A DNA stretch of 61,136 bases from Trichomonas tenax (GCA_023091735.1 JALKBU010000205.1:1-61136); one strand, 5' to 3'. Positions 38,294-48,966 are shown, counted from the stretch's first letter. Notes: generated by a model not told the origin, from the sequence alone. Numbers and translations are program-made.

Positions 38294-39529
38294 TTAAAAT
38301 AAGGAGAAGTTTTGCTGATTATTTGCTGGGCGCGATGGCTGGCCAAATCCTTGGTTAGATGGCTGACCAAAGCCCTGGTTAGCTGGTTGACCGAATCCCT
38401 GGCTCGGAGCACCAAAGCCCTGGTTTGGAGCACCAAAGCCCGCGTTAGCTGGCTGTCCGAATCCTTGGTTAGCTGGAGCACCGAATCCCTGATTTGGAGC
38501 ACCAAAGCCCTGATTTGCTGGGCGTGCTGGCTGTCCGAATCCTGGGTTTGGAGCGCCAAAGCCTTGGTTAGCTGGGGCACCGAATCCCTGATTTGGAGCA
38601 CCAAAGCCCTGATTTGCTGGGCGTGCTGGCTGTCCAAATCCCTGATTTGGTGCACCAAAGCCCTGGTTAGCTGGCTGACCGAAGCCCTGGTTTGGAGCAC
38701 CGAATCCCTGGTTAGCTGGGGCACCGAATGGGTTTGGAGCGCCGAAAGCTTGGTTAGCTGGGCGCTGTGGCTGGCCGAATGTAGCAGCAGCGGATGGCTG
38801 ACCGAAGGCTGCTGTTGTTGGCTGAGCTGGCTGAGATGGAGCCGGGCCCATCATGTCGAGGAGGTTCTTGATATCAGCACGGTTGTTCTGTTGGGCGATC
38901 TGCTGCGGTGGAGCTGGGCCAAGAAGGTCATCGAGAGCGTTCTTTGGCTGTGCTTGTTGTGGCTGCTGAGCTGGAGCAGCTGACTGATTTCCGAATGGAG
39001 ACCAGGCGCCAGCTGGCTGAGCTGCTGGAGCTGGTGCTGGAGCGCCGAATCCGAATAAATCTGCTTGTTGTGGTGGCTGCTGCTGGACTGGCTGCGGTGC
39101 TGGAGCTGGTGCAGCCTGCTTTGGGGCTGGTTCTGCCTGAGCAGCGGCCTTCTTTGAGTACCAAACTTTGTCAACGTATTTTCTCTTGAGGAAGTTGTTA
39201 CGAGAGTTGTAATTTGTATCATCTCTGATTGGGAATGGGTCTTCGCTGGATTTCCACTTAGCCAACCAAACCCTGTTGAATTCGTCATTATTTGTAGCCT
39301 GAAGTTTCTGAATTTCTTCAGGCGTGAATGTAGCCATGGAGACTGATTTAATACGGAATCCGAACTCACGGTGGATTCCCGAGCAGATCGAGCATAAGAA
39401 AATCGCGTTTGTTGTGTCGACTTGAACTGCGCATTGTTCGCCGCAATCAGCGCACTTCTTGTTGGAAGGCAGCTTCATGAGGTTGCGCAGAATTTTTGTA
39501 TGTTGCTTCTGGACAGCGGAATTGGACAT
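38294..39529 (-). CDS. AGFG (Hrb)-type ArfGAP with FG repeats
   Basis: 411 residues. The ArfGAP zinc finger (about 10-125) has CADC and CSICSGIHRE, so the Cys4 cluster and the arginine finger are kept. RIKSVSMATFTPEEIQKLQ and the following helices match AGFG1 (Hrb) more closely than other ArfGAPs. The rest is a low-complexity, Gln- and Pro-rich region, and the last 140 residues repeat NQGFGA/QPANQGFG units, an FG-type domain, with two NPF motifs that could bind EH-domain proteins. AGFG proteins act in clathrin-linked endocytosis and have been tied to RNA export. The DNA repeats at 38335-38760 encode the tail. Confidence 0.85.
   Translation of the reverse strand: MSNSAVQKQHTKILRNLMKLPSNKKCADCGEQCAVQVDTTNAIFLCSICSGIHREFGFRIKSVSMATFTPEEIQKLQATNNDEFNRVWLAKWKSSEDPFPIRDDTNYNSRNNFLKRKYVDKVWYSKKAAAQAEPAPKQAAPAPAPQPVQQQPPQQADLFGFGAPAPAPAAQPAGAWSPFGNQSAAPAQQPQQAQPKNALDDLLGPAPPQQIAQQNNRADIKNLLDMMGPAPSQPAQPTTAAFGQPSAAATFGQPQRPANQAFGAPNPFGAPANQGFGAPNQGFGQPANQGFGAPNQGFGQPARPANQGFGAPNQGFGAPANQGFGAPNPGFGQPARPANQGFGAPNQGFGAPANQGFGQPANAGFGAPNQGFGAPSQGFGQPANQGFGQPSNQGFGQPSRPANNQQNFSLF
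38335..38760 (-). repeat. Coding tandem repeat of the FG domain
   Basis: Units of about 21-63 bases encode GFGAPNQ, GFGQPAN and ARPANQ in changing order. Neighbouring units are nearly identical at DNA level, so copy number probably varies between strains. Long antisense open frames over this stretch are a result of the repeat and are not genes. Confidence 0.8.
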
Positions 39530-40331
39530 TTAATTGGATGAATGACTTTTTCAGTTAGCCCAGAATTGTGATAATCCGGACGGTTTGACATTTAAATTTA
39601 TCGTTCAGTTTCTTTTTTCTTTCATCGGGAATTTCCGTTTTTGGCATTATATGCATCACACTGCCGCTAAATACCAAAATAGATGCTGTCGTATTTTTTT
39701 GTTGCCCATTTTCTTTCGTATTTGGATTTTATTTTTCATGTGAATTCTAAATATGAGGGATTTGGCTGAAAATTTTACTCAGAAATGTCAGTTTTGAATT
39801 TTCTTATCGAATTTGGACGTACCATTACGAGATCTATCTAAATGTATAGATTTTGTCCAAAAAGTATCAGGGATTGTGAACTTTTTTGAATTTTCATAGT
39901 ATCGACAAAATTCTGAACACTTGACACCTGACTTTGACACTTTACACATGTTTTTGACATCTTACAATTTCTCCGATAACTTTACATTACATATGGCATT
40001 TGAATTATTTCTGATAGTTTACAAATTAAATCATCCTTTTACCACCATTTCCCACCTAATTGGTTTGATTTCAATCCATGTTGTTATTTCAAAAAACTTG
40101 ATTTTTGAAAAAAAGTGGAATAAATTAATGTAATATGCCTAATCGAGGGTATTTTAGACTCTATATAGAGTACATGCATGCTTTTAGTTAGTTACTATAA
40201 GCCTCTTAATTTGGGATGCTCAACAGAATCACAAATAAGTTAAAATTTGTCATGAATAAATGAGTAATTGTTTATTCGATAACATAATATTATCATAAGG
40301 TTTATATATATTATGATTTTTTTAAATGCTA
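39530..40331. other. Intergenic spacer
   Basis: 800 AT-rich bases. Several TGACA and TTTACA words lie around 39918-39985 (CTTGACACCTGAC, TTTGACACTTTACACATG), reminiscent of the TGACATGTAAA motif. The open frame at 39921-40133 is not convincing. No RNA gene is visible. Confidence 0.4.
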
Positions 40332-41176
40332 TCATTTAAAGAAGTTAAGAATGAGAGATAAAATGTTTTGATTTGACAACTTCTTATTATCACAATTTCC
40401 ATCACAACCTAATCCTATAAGACGGGTTATTACAGCATATCCATGCCCAGGATTTAATCCAACATCGAGGATTCCATCAGAAACACCAATCTCTGTTATG
40501 TCTCTAATTCTAGTTGTTTCTCGATTGGCAGAGTATACAAACTCAGAACCTCCTCCTGCACAATAATCATCACTTCCAGCTCCTCCATATAGACCACCCC
40601 CACCACCATAATACCCATCGCCACCTTTACCAAACTCTCCAGGAGTACAAGAATAAGAATTATACGGTTGGCCACATGATGTTTGATTTTCACCACTCAT
40701 ATAAGTTTGATCCTTATAGTCACACCTATCAAACCTCTACCATTGCCACCTGGATATTCAGCACTTCCTCCACACCCGCTTATAAGGAACCTCGACTCCA
40801 AACCATCATATGTCAAACGAAAATCAGTGGCTCCACCTCCACTTGCAGCATTTTCTCTATATGTATTATTCCCTTTACCTCCTCCGTTAAAAGAAGGCTG
40901 AATTCCTACCTCACCTTTCCCTCCCATGTATAAGTCAATGGGAACTTCACGTGTAATGTTGATTCTTACGCCTGCATAGCCTCCCAATCCTCCAACAACA
41001 TATGATGAATAACCGCGAGCTCCATAAGCTTCGAAAAAGTACTCTCCTTTGTTCAGATATAAATCGATCGAATCGCATGGATAGAAAAATTTACATGAAT
41101 AGTCGTTGCATACTGGATGTCGCTTCACTACATTGCTGTGAAACTTGTACATTTCTAGAACAAATCGATACTCCAT
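40332..41176 (-). pseudogene. Glycine-rich (ALK-like) protein, copy 1, one frameshift
   Basis: The gene starts at MEYRFVLEMYKFHS (ATG 41176) and reads through a Cys-containing start and FFEAYGARG into the Gly-rich domain typical of trichomonads (GGGATDFRLTYDG, ESRFLISGCGGS). Near 40718 the frame is lost within ATAGGTGTGAC; reading the next frame gives CDYKDQTYMSGENQ, then GEFGKGGDGYYGGGGGLYGG and a normal end. The paralogue at 41760-42632 aligns straight across, so a single-base change is enough to explain it. There is no signal peptide. The long in-frame remainder suggests recent damage or a base error in the assembly. Confidence 0.75.
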
Positions 41177-41759
41177 TTGAATCTTCTGAAACGCTGTTAA
41201 ATCGCTTGCTGATAAAATGAAGTCCAAGAATTTTCAAATAAAATATTTTCACAATTGTTTCATTAATTCATTTCATTGTGATTAACATTAACAAATTATA
41301 TCAAAAAAAAAATCTTATTTTGTTTCAAAATTATTTTCAATGAAACAAATTCAAATCATTCATCATCAATTTTCTGATTTAATTTTGTGTCCCATATTAA
41401 AAAATCCCCATCGTTAATTATGCGAAAGTGTCAAACGAAGAAACAAACACAGTGACTGTCAATCATGTTTATTTTAAAATTGATATTGATTTTTTTTCAA
41501 ATTGAATGTAACATTCATTCAAATTGCCACTTTTGTTAGATATCAACTGTGAATAACATCAATATCAGCACATTCATTGCTGACATTTTAGTGTTCATAA
41601 AATTCCTTTTCCTTTCCAAAATGCCACATCAATCGCAGCAAAATCTTTATCGTACGTATTGTTAGTAAATATCACATGACTATTTTTTTTTTAAATTCTA
41701 TTTGAATTAAAATTAATTGAAATTTTGCAAATTCCATTTTTACATTTAAATTATAATTG
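41177..41759. other. Spacer between tandem glycine-rich copies
   Basis: AT-rich upstream region of copy 1. GAAACAAACACAGTGACTGTC near 41440 resembles GGAAACAAACGTAATGACAG near 42868, which lies upstream of copy 2 in the same relative place, so the duplication included promoter-side sequence. Confidence 0.45.
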
Positions 41760-42632
41760 CTACCAATTGACAAAATTAAGTAAAAGAGTTGGAATATTTT
41801 TATGTGATAGTGATGATCCCTGATAGATGGCATCACTTGGTAGAGCAGACAATCGAGTTATTACAGCAAAGCCATGACTAGGATTGAGTCCAACTTAGAA
41901 AAATCCATCAAAAACTCCAATCTTTGTAATATCTCTAATTCTGTTCGTTACTCTATTAGAAGAATATACAAACCCTGAACCGCCACCAGCGCAAATACCC
42001 TCATTGCCAGCGCCACCATATAGACCACCTCCACCATATAAACCTTCACCACCCTTTCCAAATTCTCCAGGAAAGCCATATTCACTATAGTTTTGGCCGC
42101 CAGAGGTCTGATTTCCACTAGCATAAATACGGTTATCACGTTCGCAAGCATCACCAAACTACCCACCACCTGAGCCACCTGGAATTTGGAAACTTTCACC
42201 ACCTACACCAATTAGGAATCTAGACTCTAATCCATCGTATTTTAGCCTGAAATCAGTCGCGCCACCACCACTAGCACCAGGTCTATAGTAATACCTGGTT
42301 GACAGATTTCCTCTTCCTCCTCCATTGAAGGATGGTTAATTTCCAACTTGTCCTTTTCCTCCCAAGAACAAATATATTGGAATATTTCTTGTTATATTGA
42401 TTTTAGCACCTGCGAAGCCTCCTAATCCTCCAATTATATAATAGGATTAGCCACTAGCACCATAGGCCTCGAAAAAGTATTGGCCATTGTTGAGAAACAA
42501 GTTGATGAAGTCGCAGTTATATGGATCATCGCATGGGTAAATAAATTTGCATGATTTAGCATTGCATAAAGGATGACGTTTTGCTAAGCTACTATGAAAT
42601 CTATACATGCCGAAGATAAATCTATAGTCCAT
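41760..42632 (-). pseudogene. Glycine-rich (ALK-like) protein, copy 2, several stops
   Basis: Aligns with copy 1 from MDYRFIFGMYRFHS (ATG 42632) to a TAG at 41760-41762. In-frame stops interrupt it at four places: after YGASG, within QVGN-PSFN, after GSGGG, and within DGFF-VGLNP; the second sits where copy 1 has CAA (Gln). The flanking residues otherwise keep the family pattern (GGGATDFRLKYDG, GEFGKGGEGLYGGGGLYGG). It is a younger-looking but clearly dead duplicate, unless the stops are read through. Copy 1 and copy 2 are about 1.45 kb apart in the same orientation. Confidence 0.8.
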
Positions 42633-43336
42633 CTAGATGTACAGATGCTTTTCCAAACTTGAGTTTGTTTAAAAATTAAGTTCGACAATTTTCAGTAAAA
42701 TATTTTTCACAGTTATTTCAACAACTTGTTTCACTATGATATAGTATATCTATTTATATCAAAATTTTTCAAATCTTATTTTTTTACATTATGTTCAAAA
42801 TAATAAACGATTAATGATGTTTCACATTTTTCAAATTTTGCATCGTCAGTTCTGAAAAGTGCTAAATAAGGAAACAAACGTAATGACAGTTTACTGTGTT
42901 TCCAACATTTCGTCTGAGGAATCCAAAATTTGTTTACAGATTGAATTCACTTTGAACAATATATCCACATTTATAGGATTTTGTTATACATTGGATGATG
43001 ACTGTCATTTGTGCACTCTCAATTCCCAAACCACTCAAAATTGAAACGATGAAACTATTAAGAATTTTCACAGATGCATTCGTTAAATCACACACACCAT
43101 AATTAAATGAACTGTAAAAAACAATAAGATTGAATATTTTTTCACTGTGACAATTAAAATAACAGTTTTTAAAATAGATGTTACATATAACTCAAATCGA
43201 TATGCAATGTGAATATTTCTCATCTTTAATTTCTGTTAAATTTTGTGAACGAAATAATGCTTTTCGTGAATAAATCAGTATATTCTTACTGTGAAATATA
43301 CAGAGATCGAAACAATAAATAAAATACAAACAATAT
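42633..43336. other. Intergenic spacer
   Basis: Contains the duplicated upstream segment of copy 2 (around 42840-42890) and AT-rich filler. A 61-codon open frame at 42859-43044 is not supported by anything else. Confidence 0.4.
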
Positions 43337-45361
43337 TTAGTTAGAATAAGGATCTGAATCAACTAGTATTTCTGCAAATTTCTTCTTGAGCCTATTTGAT
43401 GCACTACGAGCGGAATGCTGCTCTTTTTGGTAAAGTCGCATATATTTCTGTGTTGGCGACTCTTTCGGAAAATCATCTTCTTCATAGTCGTCATTGTACT
43501 CAAGCCTCCTTGCTGAGCCTCTCATTCTTACTGGAGGCGAGAGTTGAATGGGTTGAATTGGCGATAAAATTTCTCGAGGCTGCATTGCAGTGTTCAAAGC
43601 TGCTCTATGAGCATCTTCGAGAACCATAAGTGTTTCATGGAACATCTTAGAGACTTCCAAAGCCTTCTGTTGGAATTCCATTGACAGTTTAGTAATTCCT
43701 CTATTTTCTTCAGCACAAAACGATCTCAGCTGATTGCTCTTGCTTTCGATATCTGAGAACGCATTGCCCATTGACATAACAGTTTTCTCAGCAGATGATG
43801 AAAATCTTTCGTTTGTCTTCACTGCCTCTCTCTTCACTTTCTGCGCACTCTTTGTTGATGGCGAAATCATTTCTTCGCTGTCGCTTGATTCAATAGAAGA
43901 CTCAGTGATGTAAATTCCGCGAAGAACACCTTTTCGCTCTTTGACAGGATCTATTTCCGTAAACGAATCACTTTCATCTGATGATTTAATTATTGATGAG
44001 CGAGTGAAAATGATGACGTTTGGAGAGAAATTCAAGTCACCGTAATATTCATCATCCACAAGATTCAAAGAAAATGGAGCCGAACGCTTTAGAATTCCTT
44101 TGAGGCGGTCAAGACTTGGCTTGAATGAAATAACTTTAAATGTATCAATGCTGCAGTTCTCCAAACATTCAGATATTGCTCTTTTATGAGCATCTTTTCT
44201 TGCAGCTTCAAAAATTTTCTGTTTATTGGAATGTAACTGACGCTTATATCTCTTTATTTCTGCTTCACACTCATTTTTCAGTACGTTAAGTTTGTTAGAA
44301 TTCGCTCTTTGTTGTGCTGCGAAGTCTTTTTCGTATTGTACACGAAGATTTAATAATCTTTGCTCTTGTTTCTTTGTTTCTTCTGCAATCGCATCACTTT
44401 TGTTTTCAGACTCCTGCAAATTTGATATTTCATTGATATGTGATGAGGCCTTTTCTTTGATGATCTTTATCTTCTCTTCATGTGCTTTGCGCATGTTTTC
44501 GACGACTTTTTTATGTTGTTGCATGAACTTTTCTATTTCTTGCTGCTGGGATTCTTTCAACTGCGCAATTACAGTTTTATGATTTTGTATTATTCGTTTC
44601 TTTTCATTCTCACACTTTTCTTTGAGTTTTGCAATTTCATTTTCGCATTTTTGTTTAATTTCTTGAATTTTCTGCTCACTTTCTATTTTAGCTGCCTCAG
44701 CGTTATCACTTTTCATGTTATCGTTGTCATTTACGCTTTCCGTTGGTGATTCAAGAGAATTAATTTCATCAAATTCATCTGAATTATTTTCTTTAGTTTC
44801 AGAGATATTTTGCTGATTTTTGCCATCTGATGACTGATTATCTGTGTTTTCACTGTTTTTCATTTCAGGAATCTCGATTTTTTGAAGAAATTCGTCCGAG
44901 TCATTAAATAAATCGTCTCCAGGCATCGATTCATCGGATATAGCGTATTTTTGTCTTATTTGATCTGTTGTTTTGCTTTGTGGCGAATTATTTATCACAT
45001 CATTTGATTTTGGTGTAACAACCATCGATTTTTCTAATCTATTTGTTGGAGATTTCTTCGGTTTTAGTTTTGCTGCTTTCTTTCTTTTCTCTTCTTTAAA
45101 CAGATTCAAATAATGTGAATCTAAAGGGTGTTCGTTAATAGAAACTCCCGTAATCTTGTTGTAAAAGAAAGAATCATTCTTGTGCTTGTGCTGAAAGAAG
45201 ATCCATCCATCAGGAAGCGGCGCTTTTATTCCTTCCAAAGCAATCCACAACAAATCAGGATCTTTGTTCGGATCAAGACCAAGATATTGGCAGTACTCTG
45301 CAACCTCTTCATCCGTCGGATTCTCTGTTGGCTCGTAAGTAATCTCTTGGAAATTTTCCAT
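43337..45361 (-). CDS. CEP164-like WW-domain coiled-coil protein
   Basis: 674 residues. The first 90 closely follow the N-terminus of CEP164: EVAEYCQYLGLDPNKDPDLLWIA, then EGIKAPLPDGW and a WW-like module ending INEHPLDSHYLNL. The second Trp of the WW motif is replaced (SINEHP where CEP164 has a SxWDHP-like block). An acidic, Ser-rich region follows, and a long coiled coil (about 230-420) rich in Glu, Lys and Gln. CEP164 sits on the distal appendages of the mother centriole and recruits TTBK2 to start cilia. Trichomonads build several flagella from basal bodies, so a role at basal bodies is plausible. I start at the ATG at 45361, not at the GTG 12 codons upstream that lies inside an AAAAAGTGAC motif. 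Confidence 0.75.
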   Translation of the reverse strand: MENFQEITYEPTENPTDEEVAEYCQYLGLDPNKDPDLLWIALEGIKAPLPDGWIFFQHKHKNDSFFYNKITGVSINEHPLDSHYLNLFKEEKRKKAAKLKPKKSPTNRLEKSMVVTPKSNDVINNSPQSKTTDQIRQKYAISDESMPGDDLFNDSDEFLQKIEIPEMKNSENTDNQSSDGKNQQNISETKENNSDEFDEINSLESPTESVNDNDNMKSDNAEAAKIESEQKIQEIKQKCENEIAKLKEKCENEKKRIIQNHKTVIAQLKESQQQEIEKFMQQHKKVVENMRKAHEEKIKIIKEKASSHINEISNLQESENKSDAIAEETKKQEQRLLNLRVQYEKDFAAQQRANSNKLNVLKNECEAEIKRYKRQLHSNKQKIFEAARKDAHKRAISECLENCSIDTFKVISFKPSLDRLKGILKRSAPFSLNLVDDEYYGDLNFSPNVIIFTRSSIIKSSDESDSFTEIDPVKERKGVLRGIYITESSIESSDSEEMISPSTKSAQKVKREAVKTNERFSSSAEKTVMSMGNAFSDIESKSNQLRSFCAEENRGITKLSMEFQQKALEVSKMFHETLMVLEDAHRAALNTAMQPREILSPIQPIQLSPPVRMRGSARRLEYNDDYEEDDFPKESPTQKYMRLYQKEQHSARSASNRLKKKFAEILVDSDPYSN

Positions 45362-45861
45362 TTTTTTTCTTCTTTCTATAAATTTATAAACGGTCACTTT
45401 TTACATAAATAAAGGGCTTTCTATAAATAAACAGGGGATATCGATTTTCGAAATCATTTCATAATTTAGCCTCAATCAAAATTAAATCTCTTAGCATTTA
45501 GAAATCAACTAAACTTTCCAAGTAGAATATTATTTATAAATATCTTTAACATTAAAAGATATAATTTTAATATCGAAAATATCTTTCATTTTTTTCATAT
45601 ATATTAAGTAATATTTCTAAATATAAATAAATATATTATGGTTTATAATAATATCGAATTGTTAATGATCGAATTCTCACCTTTGGGCGAAAAGAAGACA
45701 ATTTATGTATTGGTGGATTTTTTTTGACAAAAATGTAAAAAATTGTTGACATAACCTTTTGATTTTATTTGAAATTTTATAATGCATATTTTTGGAAATC
45801 ATATTTTATTAAGATTTTAAATTTTGACATATGTCAGATTTTAGTATCACTTTTTATTTTC
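45362..45861. promoter_or_regulatory. Divergent promoter region with two AAAAAGTGA motifs
   Basis: TCACTTTTT at 45394-45402 (AAAAAGTGA on the minus strand) is 33 bases before the CEP164-like ATG. TCACTTTTT at 45847-45855 is 6 bases before the Ste24-like ATG at 45862. AACCTTTT lies near 45754. The rest is AT-rich. Confidence 0.45.
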
Positions 45862-47175
45862 ATGCTTCGTCCACGAAGATGGAGAGTGATAAATAGAACT
45901 TCAATATCACTTTTCATCATCGCAACAAACATGTTTATTGCTTCCCTTCACTTTTTCAATGGCATTCACTATAAAATGATAAATTTCGATGATATAACAC
46001 CAAAAGAAATCGATTTAATGGGTAAATTACTAAATGCGCACTTGAATTTATTCTTGTTTTACGTGTTAAAAACATCATATGACGTTACAATGATATATTT
46101 TTGTTCCAAAATCTGGCAACACACATCAAATAACTTCTTATTTTTCATGTACATATATCCAATGCGATATTTTGTGTCTTATCTATATTTAGATCACTAT
46201 TTTCGCACTAATAATCATCAAAGTTACAATATCGTCATTAGTTCTTATTTTCTTCCAAGTTTTCCACCGTTTTCGTCAGGAAATCTGTTCGTATTTTACT
46301 ATGCTATGATTAATATTGGCGTTTACTTCTTAATTGATTTGACGCAAATTATTTTTGTAACAGTTGCTCTGCAGAGGAAAAATAATAAGAAAGAATGGTT
46401 GGATGTATACGATAAGAACGATGAATTGCTTCATATACCATTTTGGTATCGATTTTCATACATAATTTTTATAATTTTAACTACAATTGCATATCATTAT
46501 ACAAGATTCATTGAAATCATTCCAAAAGCACAGCATGGAGAAGATATTTATGTTGATGTATATCATAACAAAAATGTCACAAGAATTCTTAAAAATATAT
46601 CGAATTATGCTCATTTCCCAATCAAATTCATGGGGAAGATATGCGGTGAGATGGGAAAGAAGGTGAACGCTATAATTTCAGCAGATGGCGACATTTATTT
46701 AACAGAAGCATTGATAGAAAAAATGACCGATAAAGAATTGGCAGCAGTGATTGCGCACGAGATAGGTCACATATACCACGGCCACATCAAGTTCTTTAAG
46801 ATGAAAACATATTTCCCTTTAGTTTATTTCTTGATATCGCTGTTTATATTACTTTTTGCGGGATTGGAAGGATTTGGTTTTGACAAAGAAATGCCAATAC
46901 TGCCAATGATATATATTGCGCTTTGCATGGCAGAAACAATCAATACATACTCCAGATATTATGAAACAGTCATCACGAGAAAGCATGAACGTGAAGCTGA
47001 TTGTTTTTCAGCGAGTTTTAATCTCCCGATGGCATCAACATTAAAAATTCTTGGTGATGACCAAGAAAGCAGAATTTCTTCGATTCCTATATTTGCATTC
47101 GCATTCAGGACACACCCAAGGTCCGCTGAACGAATAGATCACATGATGCATTGCCCAAAATTCATTACAGATTAA
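45862..47175 (+). CDS. Ste24-type CAAX prenyl endopeptidase (M48)
   Basis: 437 residues with about six or seven membrane helices. The zinc protease motif HEIGH is at 299-303 and the third ligand motif HEREAD at about 375-380, both in the layout of ZMPSTE24/Ste24. This ER enzyme trims the AAX of prenylated CAAX proteins and clears clogged translocons. The in-frame open sequence begins further upstream at a TTG, but the first ATG is 45862, six bases after a TCACTTTTT element, and I use it. Catalytic residues are intact. Confidence 0.88.
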   Translation: MLRPRRWRVINRTSISLFIIATNMFIASLHFFNGIHYKMINFDDITPKEIDLMGKLLNAHLNLFLFYVLKTSYDVTMIYFCSKIWQHTSNNFLFFMYIYPMRYFVSYLYLDHYFRTNNHQSYNIVISSYFLPSFPPFSSGNLFVFYYAMINIGVYFLIDLTQIIFVTVALQRKNNKKEWLDVYDKNDELLHIPFWYRFSYIIFIILTTIAYHYTRFIEIIPKAQHGEDIYVDVYHNKNVTRILKNISNYAHFPIKFMGKICGEMGKKVNAIISADGDIYLTEALIEKMTDKELAAVIAHEIGHIYHGHIKFFKMKTYFPLVYFLISLFILLFAGLEGFGFDKEMPILPMIYIALCMAETINTYSRYYETVITRKHEREADCFSASFNLPMASTLKILGDDQESRISSIPIFAFAFRTHPRSAERIDHMMHCPKFITD

Positions 47176-47315
47176 TTTGATAAATTTGTTTGTATTATAT
47201 TAGTTAAATACTCTATTCATTGTTTGTGTTGTGTTAAACTTCATTTAAATAATTTGAAAAGATAATTTATTTCTATATTCTAAAAAAAAGTATATTATGA
47301 ATAAAAATAGTATAA

Positions 47316-47618
47316 TTACTCCTGCTTAGCCTCTTGAGAATGCTTTCTGTGACGTCTCTTTGGTTTTTCTTCTGTTTTAGTTTCTTCAGCTTTAATTTCT
47401 TCCTTCTTTTCTTTAACAACTGGTTCAGACTTTGTTTCTTCCTCTATCTTTGGTGCGTCTACGATATCTCCTTGATGCAATGACAATTCTGATAAAACTA
47501 ATGCTATATTTTTGGCCTTTTGTTGGTCATTCTCTTCTATAAAGCTATCTTTGGCAACCCTCTTCATGAAATGTTGGGCTTGTTTTGGCGTAAATTCTTT
47601 TTCTGAGATGACCTGCAT
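47316..47618 (-). CDS. Small hypothetical protein with basic Lys/Glu-rich tail
   Basis: 100 residues. Residues 1-50 look like a compact helical segment (FTPKQAQHFMKRVAKDSFIEEND); the second half is highly charged and repetitive (EEIKAEETKTEEKPKRRHRKHSQ). I do not recognise a family. The ATG context, biased composition and clean spacing to neighbours suggest it is real. It converges on the Ste24-like gene, with 140 bases between the stops. The charged tail hints at RNA or nucleic acid contact, which is only a guess. Confidence 0.5.
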   Translation of the reverse strand: MQVISEKEFTPKQAQHFMKRVAKDSFIEENDQQKAKNIALVLSELSLHQGDIVDAPKIEEETKSEPVVKEKKEEIKAEETKTEEKPKRRHRKHSQEAKQE

Positions 47619-47968
47619 AATCCCGATTTTTTTTGTCTCTTAATCCCCTCCTTAATTTTACCAGCCCCTAAAATTAAATCTAAATTAAAAATCTTTAAAC
47701 ATAATTGTACAATTCCCTTCTGAAACATTATGTAATAAAATTTTTGAATTTCGATTTACTTCATTTTAATATCAAAATATCTTGATAGTAATATCATAAG
47801 AATCCATTAAAACAAATACTAATAGATATTATTCGTAATGAAGTATTATAATATATTATTTAGATTGTTATAAGTATAGAATGAAATGATTTTGTTGAAG
47901 CAAAGATCTTGCTTGAAAATAAGGTTAATCTGAAAAATATTTGAGATTTTTATATCACATGTCAGAAA
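47619..47968. other. Divergent spacer with AATAAGGTTAATC
   Basis: AATAAGGTTAATC at 47918-47930 lies 38 bases before the next ATG. A small upstream ATG (47959, seven codons counting the TAG stop) precedes the real start. No other feature is seen. Confidence 0.4.
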
Positions 47969-48406
47969 ATGAAAAGTAGTTTTTCAACAAAACCATTCAA
48001 AGAGCTTCAACAGATCGATGTCGCGATATCATACCATTCAATAACACAAAGCGCATTGAAAAACAAAAGGGAAAGGCCGAAAAGACGTTCAAATAGAAAC
48101 AAATCTGAAAATGTTTCGAAATTTGAGGAAATAGAGTTCGAAATGAATGAAAATGCGAGCAAAATGTATTTGACATATGAAGATGCAGTTTTAGCAACAA
48201 TTAAAAATAATGTTAAAGATGAACCTGTTCAAATTTCATCTTTAGTTGAATATTTACAAGATTTATTATATTTCGATTTGCAAACGCAAGAATATGTCCA
48301 TCCAAAACTGATTTCAGACCAATTTTTCGCTTTTATGGTGAAAAAGAATCCAGCAATATCGAAATACTATACAGTTCTTGACGATTTCGTTGTCAGAAAG
48401 GAGTAA
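47969..48406 (+). CDS. Hypothetical protein, 145 residues
   Basis: Not recognised. A basic, Arg- and Lys-rich region near 30-45 (KRERPKRRSNRNKS) precedes a hydrophilic-to-amphipathic C-terminal half (EYLQDLLYFDLQTQEYVHPKLISDQF). No membrane segment or signal peptide is seen. AATAAGGTTAATC just upstream and the single uninterrupted frame support it as a gene. A small upstream open frame overlaps its leader. Confidence 0.5.
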   Translation: MKSSFSTKPFKELQQIDVAISYHSITQSALKNKRERPKRRSNRNKSENVSKFEEIEFEMNENASKMYLTYEDAVLATIKNNVKDEPVQISSLVEYLQDLLYFDLQTQEYVHPKLISDQFFAFMVKKNPAISKYYTVLDDFVVRKE

Positions 48407-48966
48407 TTTCTTATTTACTACTAAATTTGTTTGTATTTTATACATTTCTAATTTTTATATTCTTTTCATAAGTCAGCAACATTACCAATAGACAGACTTT
48501 AAGCAACACGCTACACATCTCATATTGATTTTTGATCTTTAATAATTTTTTGATTTTTTAAAAATTTTCACGGAATAGAAAAATGAATTTTCTAGCCTCA
48601 TGTGATTTAGTAAAAAAGCCAAAAAATTAATTCTTTTATAGATTACAATTATGATAATAAAAATATCAAATTTGTTTTTTTAAAAGATCAATATTCACTT
48701 AGAAAAATCAAGTTTTTTGAACAAAAAAAAAAAAAAATTAAAAATCGGAATTAACTAATATAAAACAAAATATAAGATATATTGGAGGGGTTGAGATTAT
48801 TTTTATATGAGATAGAGAGAAATAATGAATTTTTTATTATTCAAATTTTTATATTATTGAATTAGGATGAAATCAAAAGAGAAATTTTTTGTGTTTTCAG
48901 TTGTTTTGCATATTTCATGTAAGAAACAAAATCTTTAATGAACGTTATTTTTTTTTCAAAAAAATC
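48407..48966. other. Intergenic spacer with poly-A
   Basis: AT-rich, with an A-run around 48724-48738 and TTTTCAAAAAAATC directly before the IFT70 ATG. A long reading frame runs into the IFT70 gene from 48889 but starts at TTG and its first residues match no IFT70. No other feature. Confidence 0.4.

Noticed and set aside
38312..38983. Plus-strand open frame over the AGFG repeats
   Set aside because: Its Trp- and Ser-rich repeats are the antisense of the FG tail.
41440..41460. AACAAACACAG as a possible 3' splice site upstream of the glycine-rich copy 1
   Set aside because: No matching 5' splice site GTAYGT at a fitting distance, and the direction does not agree with the minus-strand gene.
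41948..42202. 84-codon minus-strand open frame in glycine-rich copy 2
   Set aside because: It is the wrong frame; the frame aligned with copy 1 is the real one, with stops.
45769..45861. N-terminal extension of the Ste24-like protein
   Set aside because: The open frame begins at TTG, and its first residues are Phe- and Ile-rich spacer translation; the first ATG at 45862 is preceded by a promoter-like motif.
48889..48966. N-terminal extension of IFT70
   Set aside because: Begins at TTG and has no match to IFT70 N-termini; the ATG at 48967 gives the expected length.
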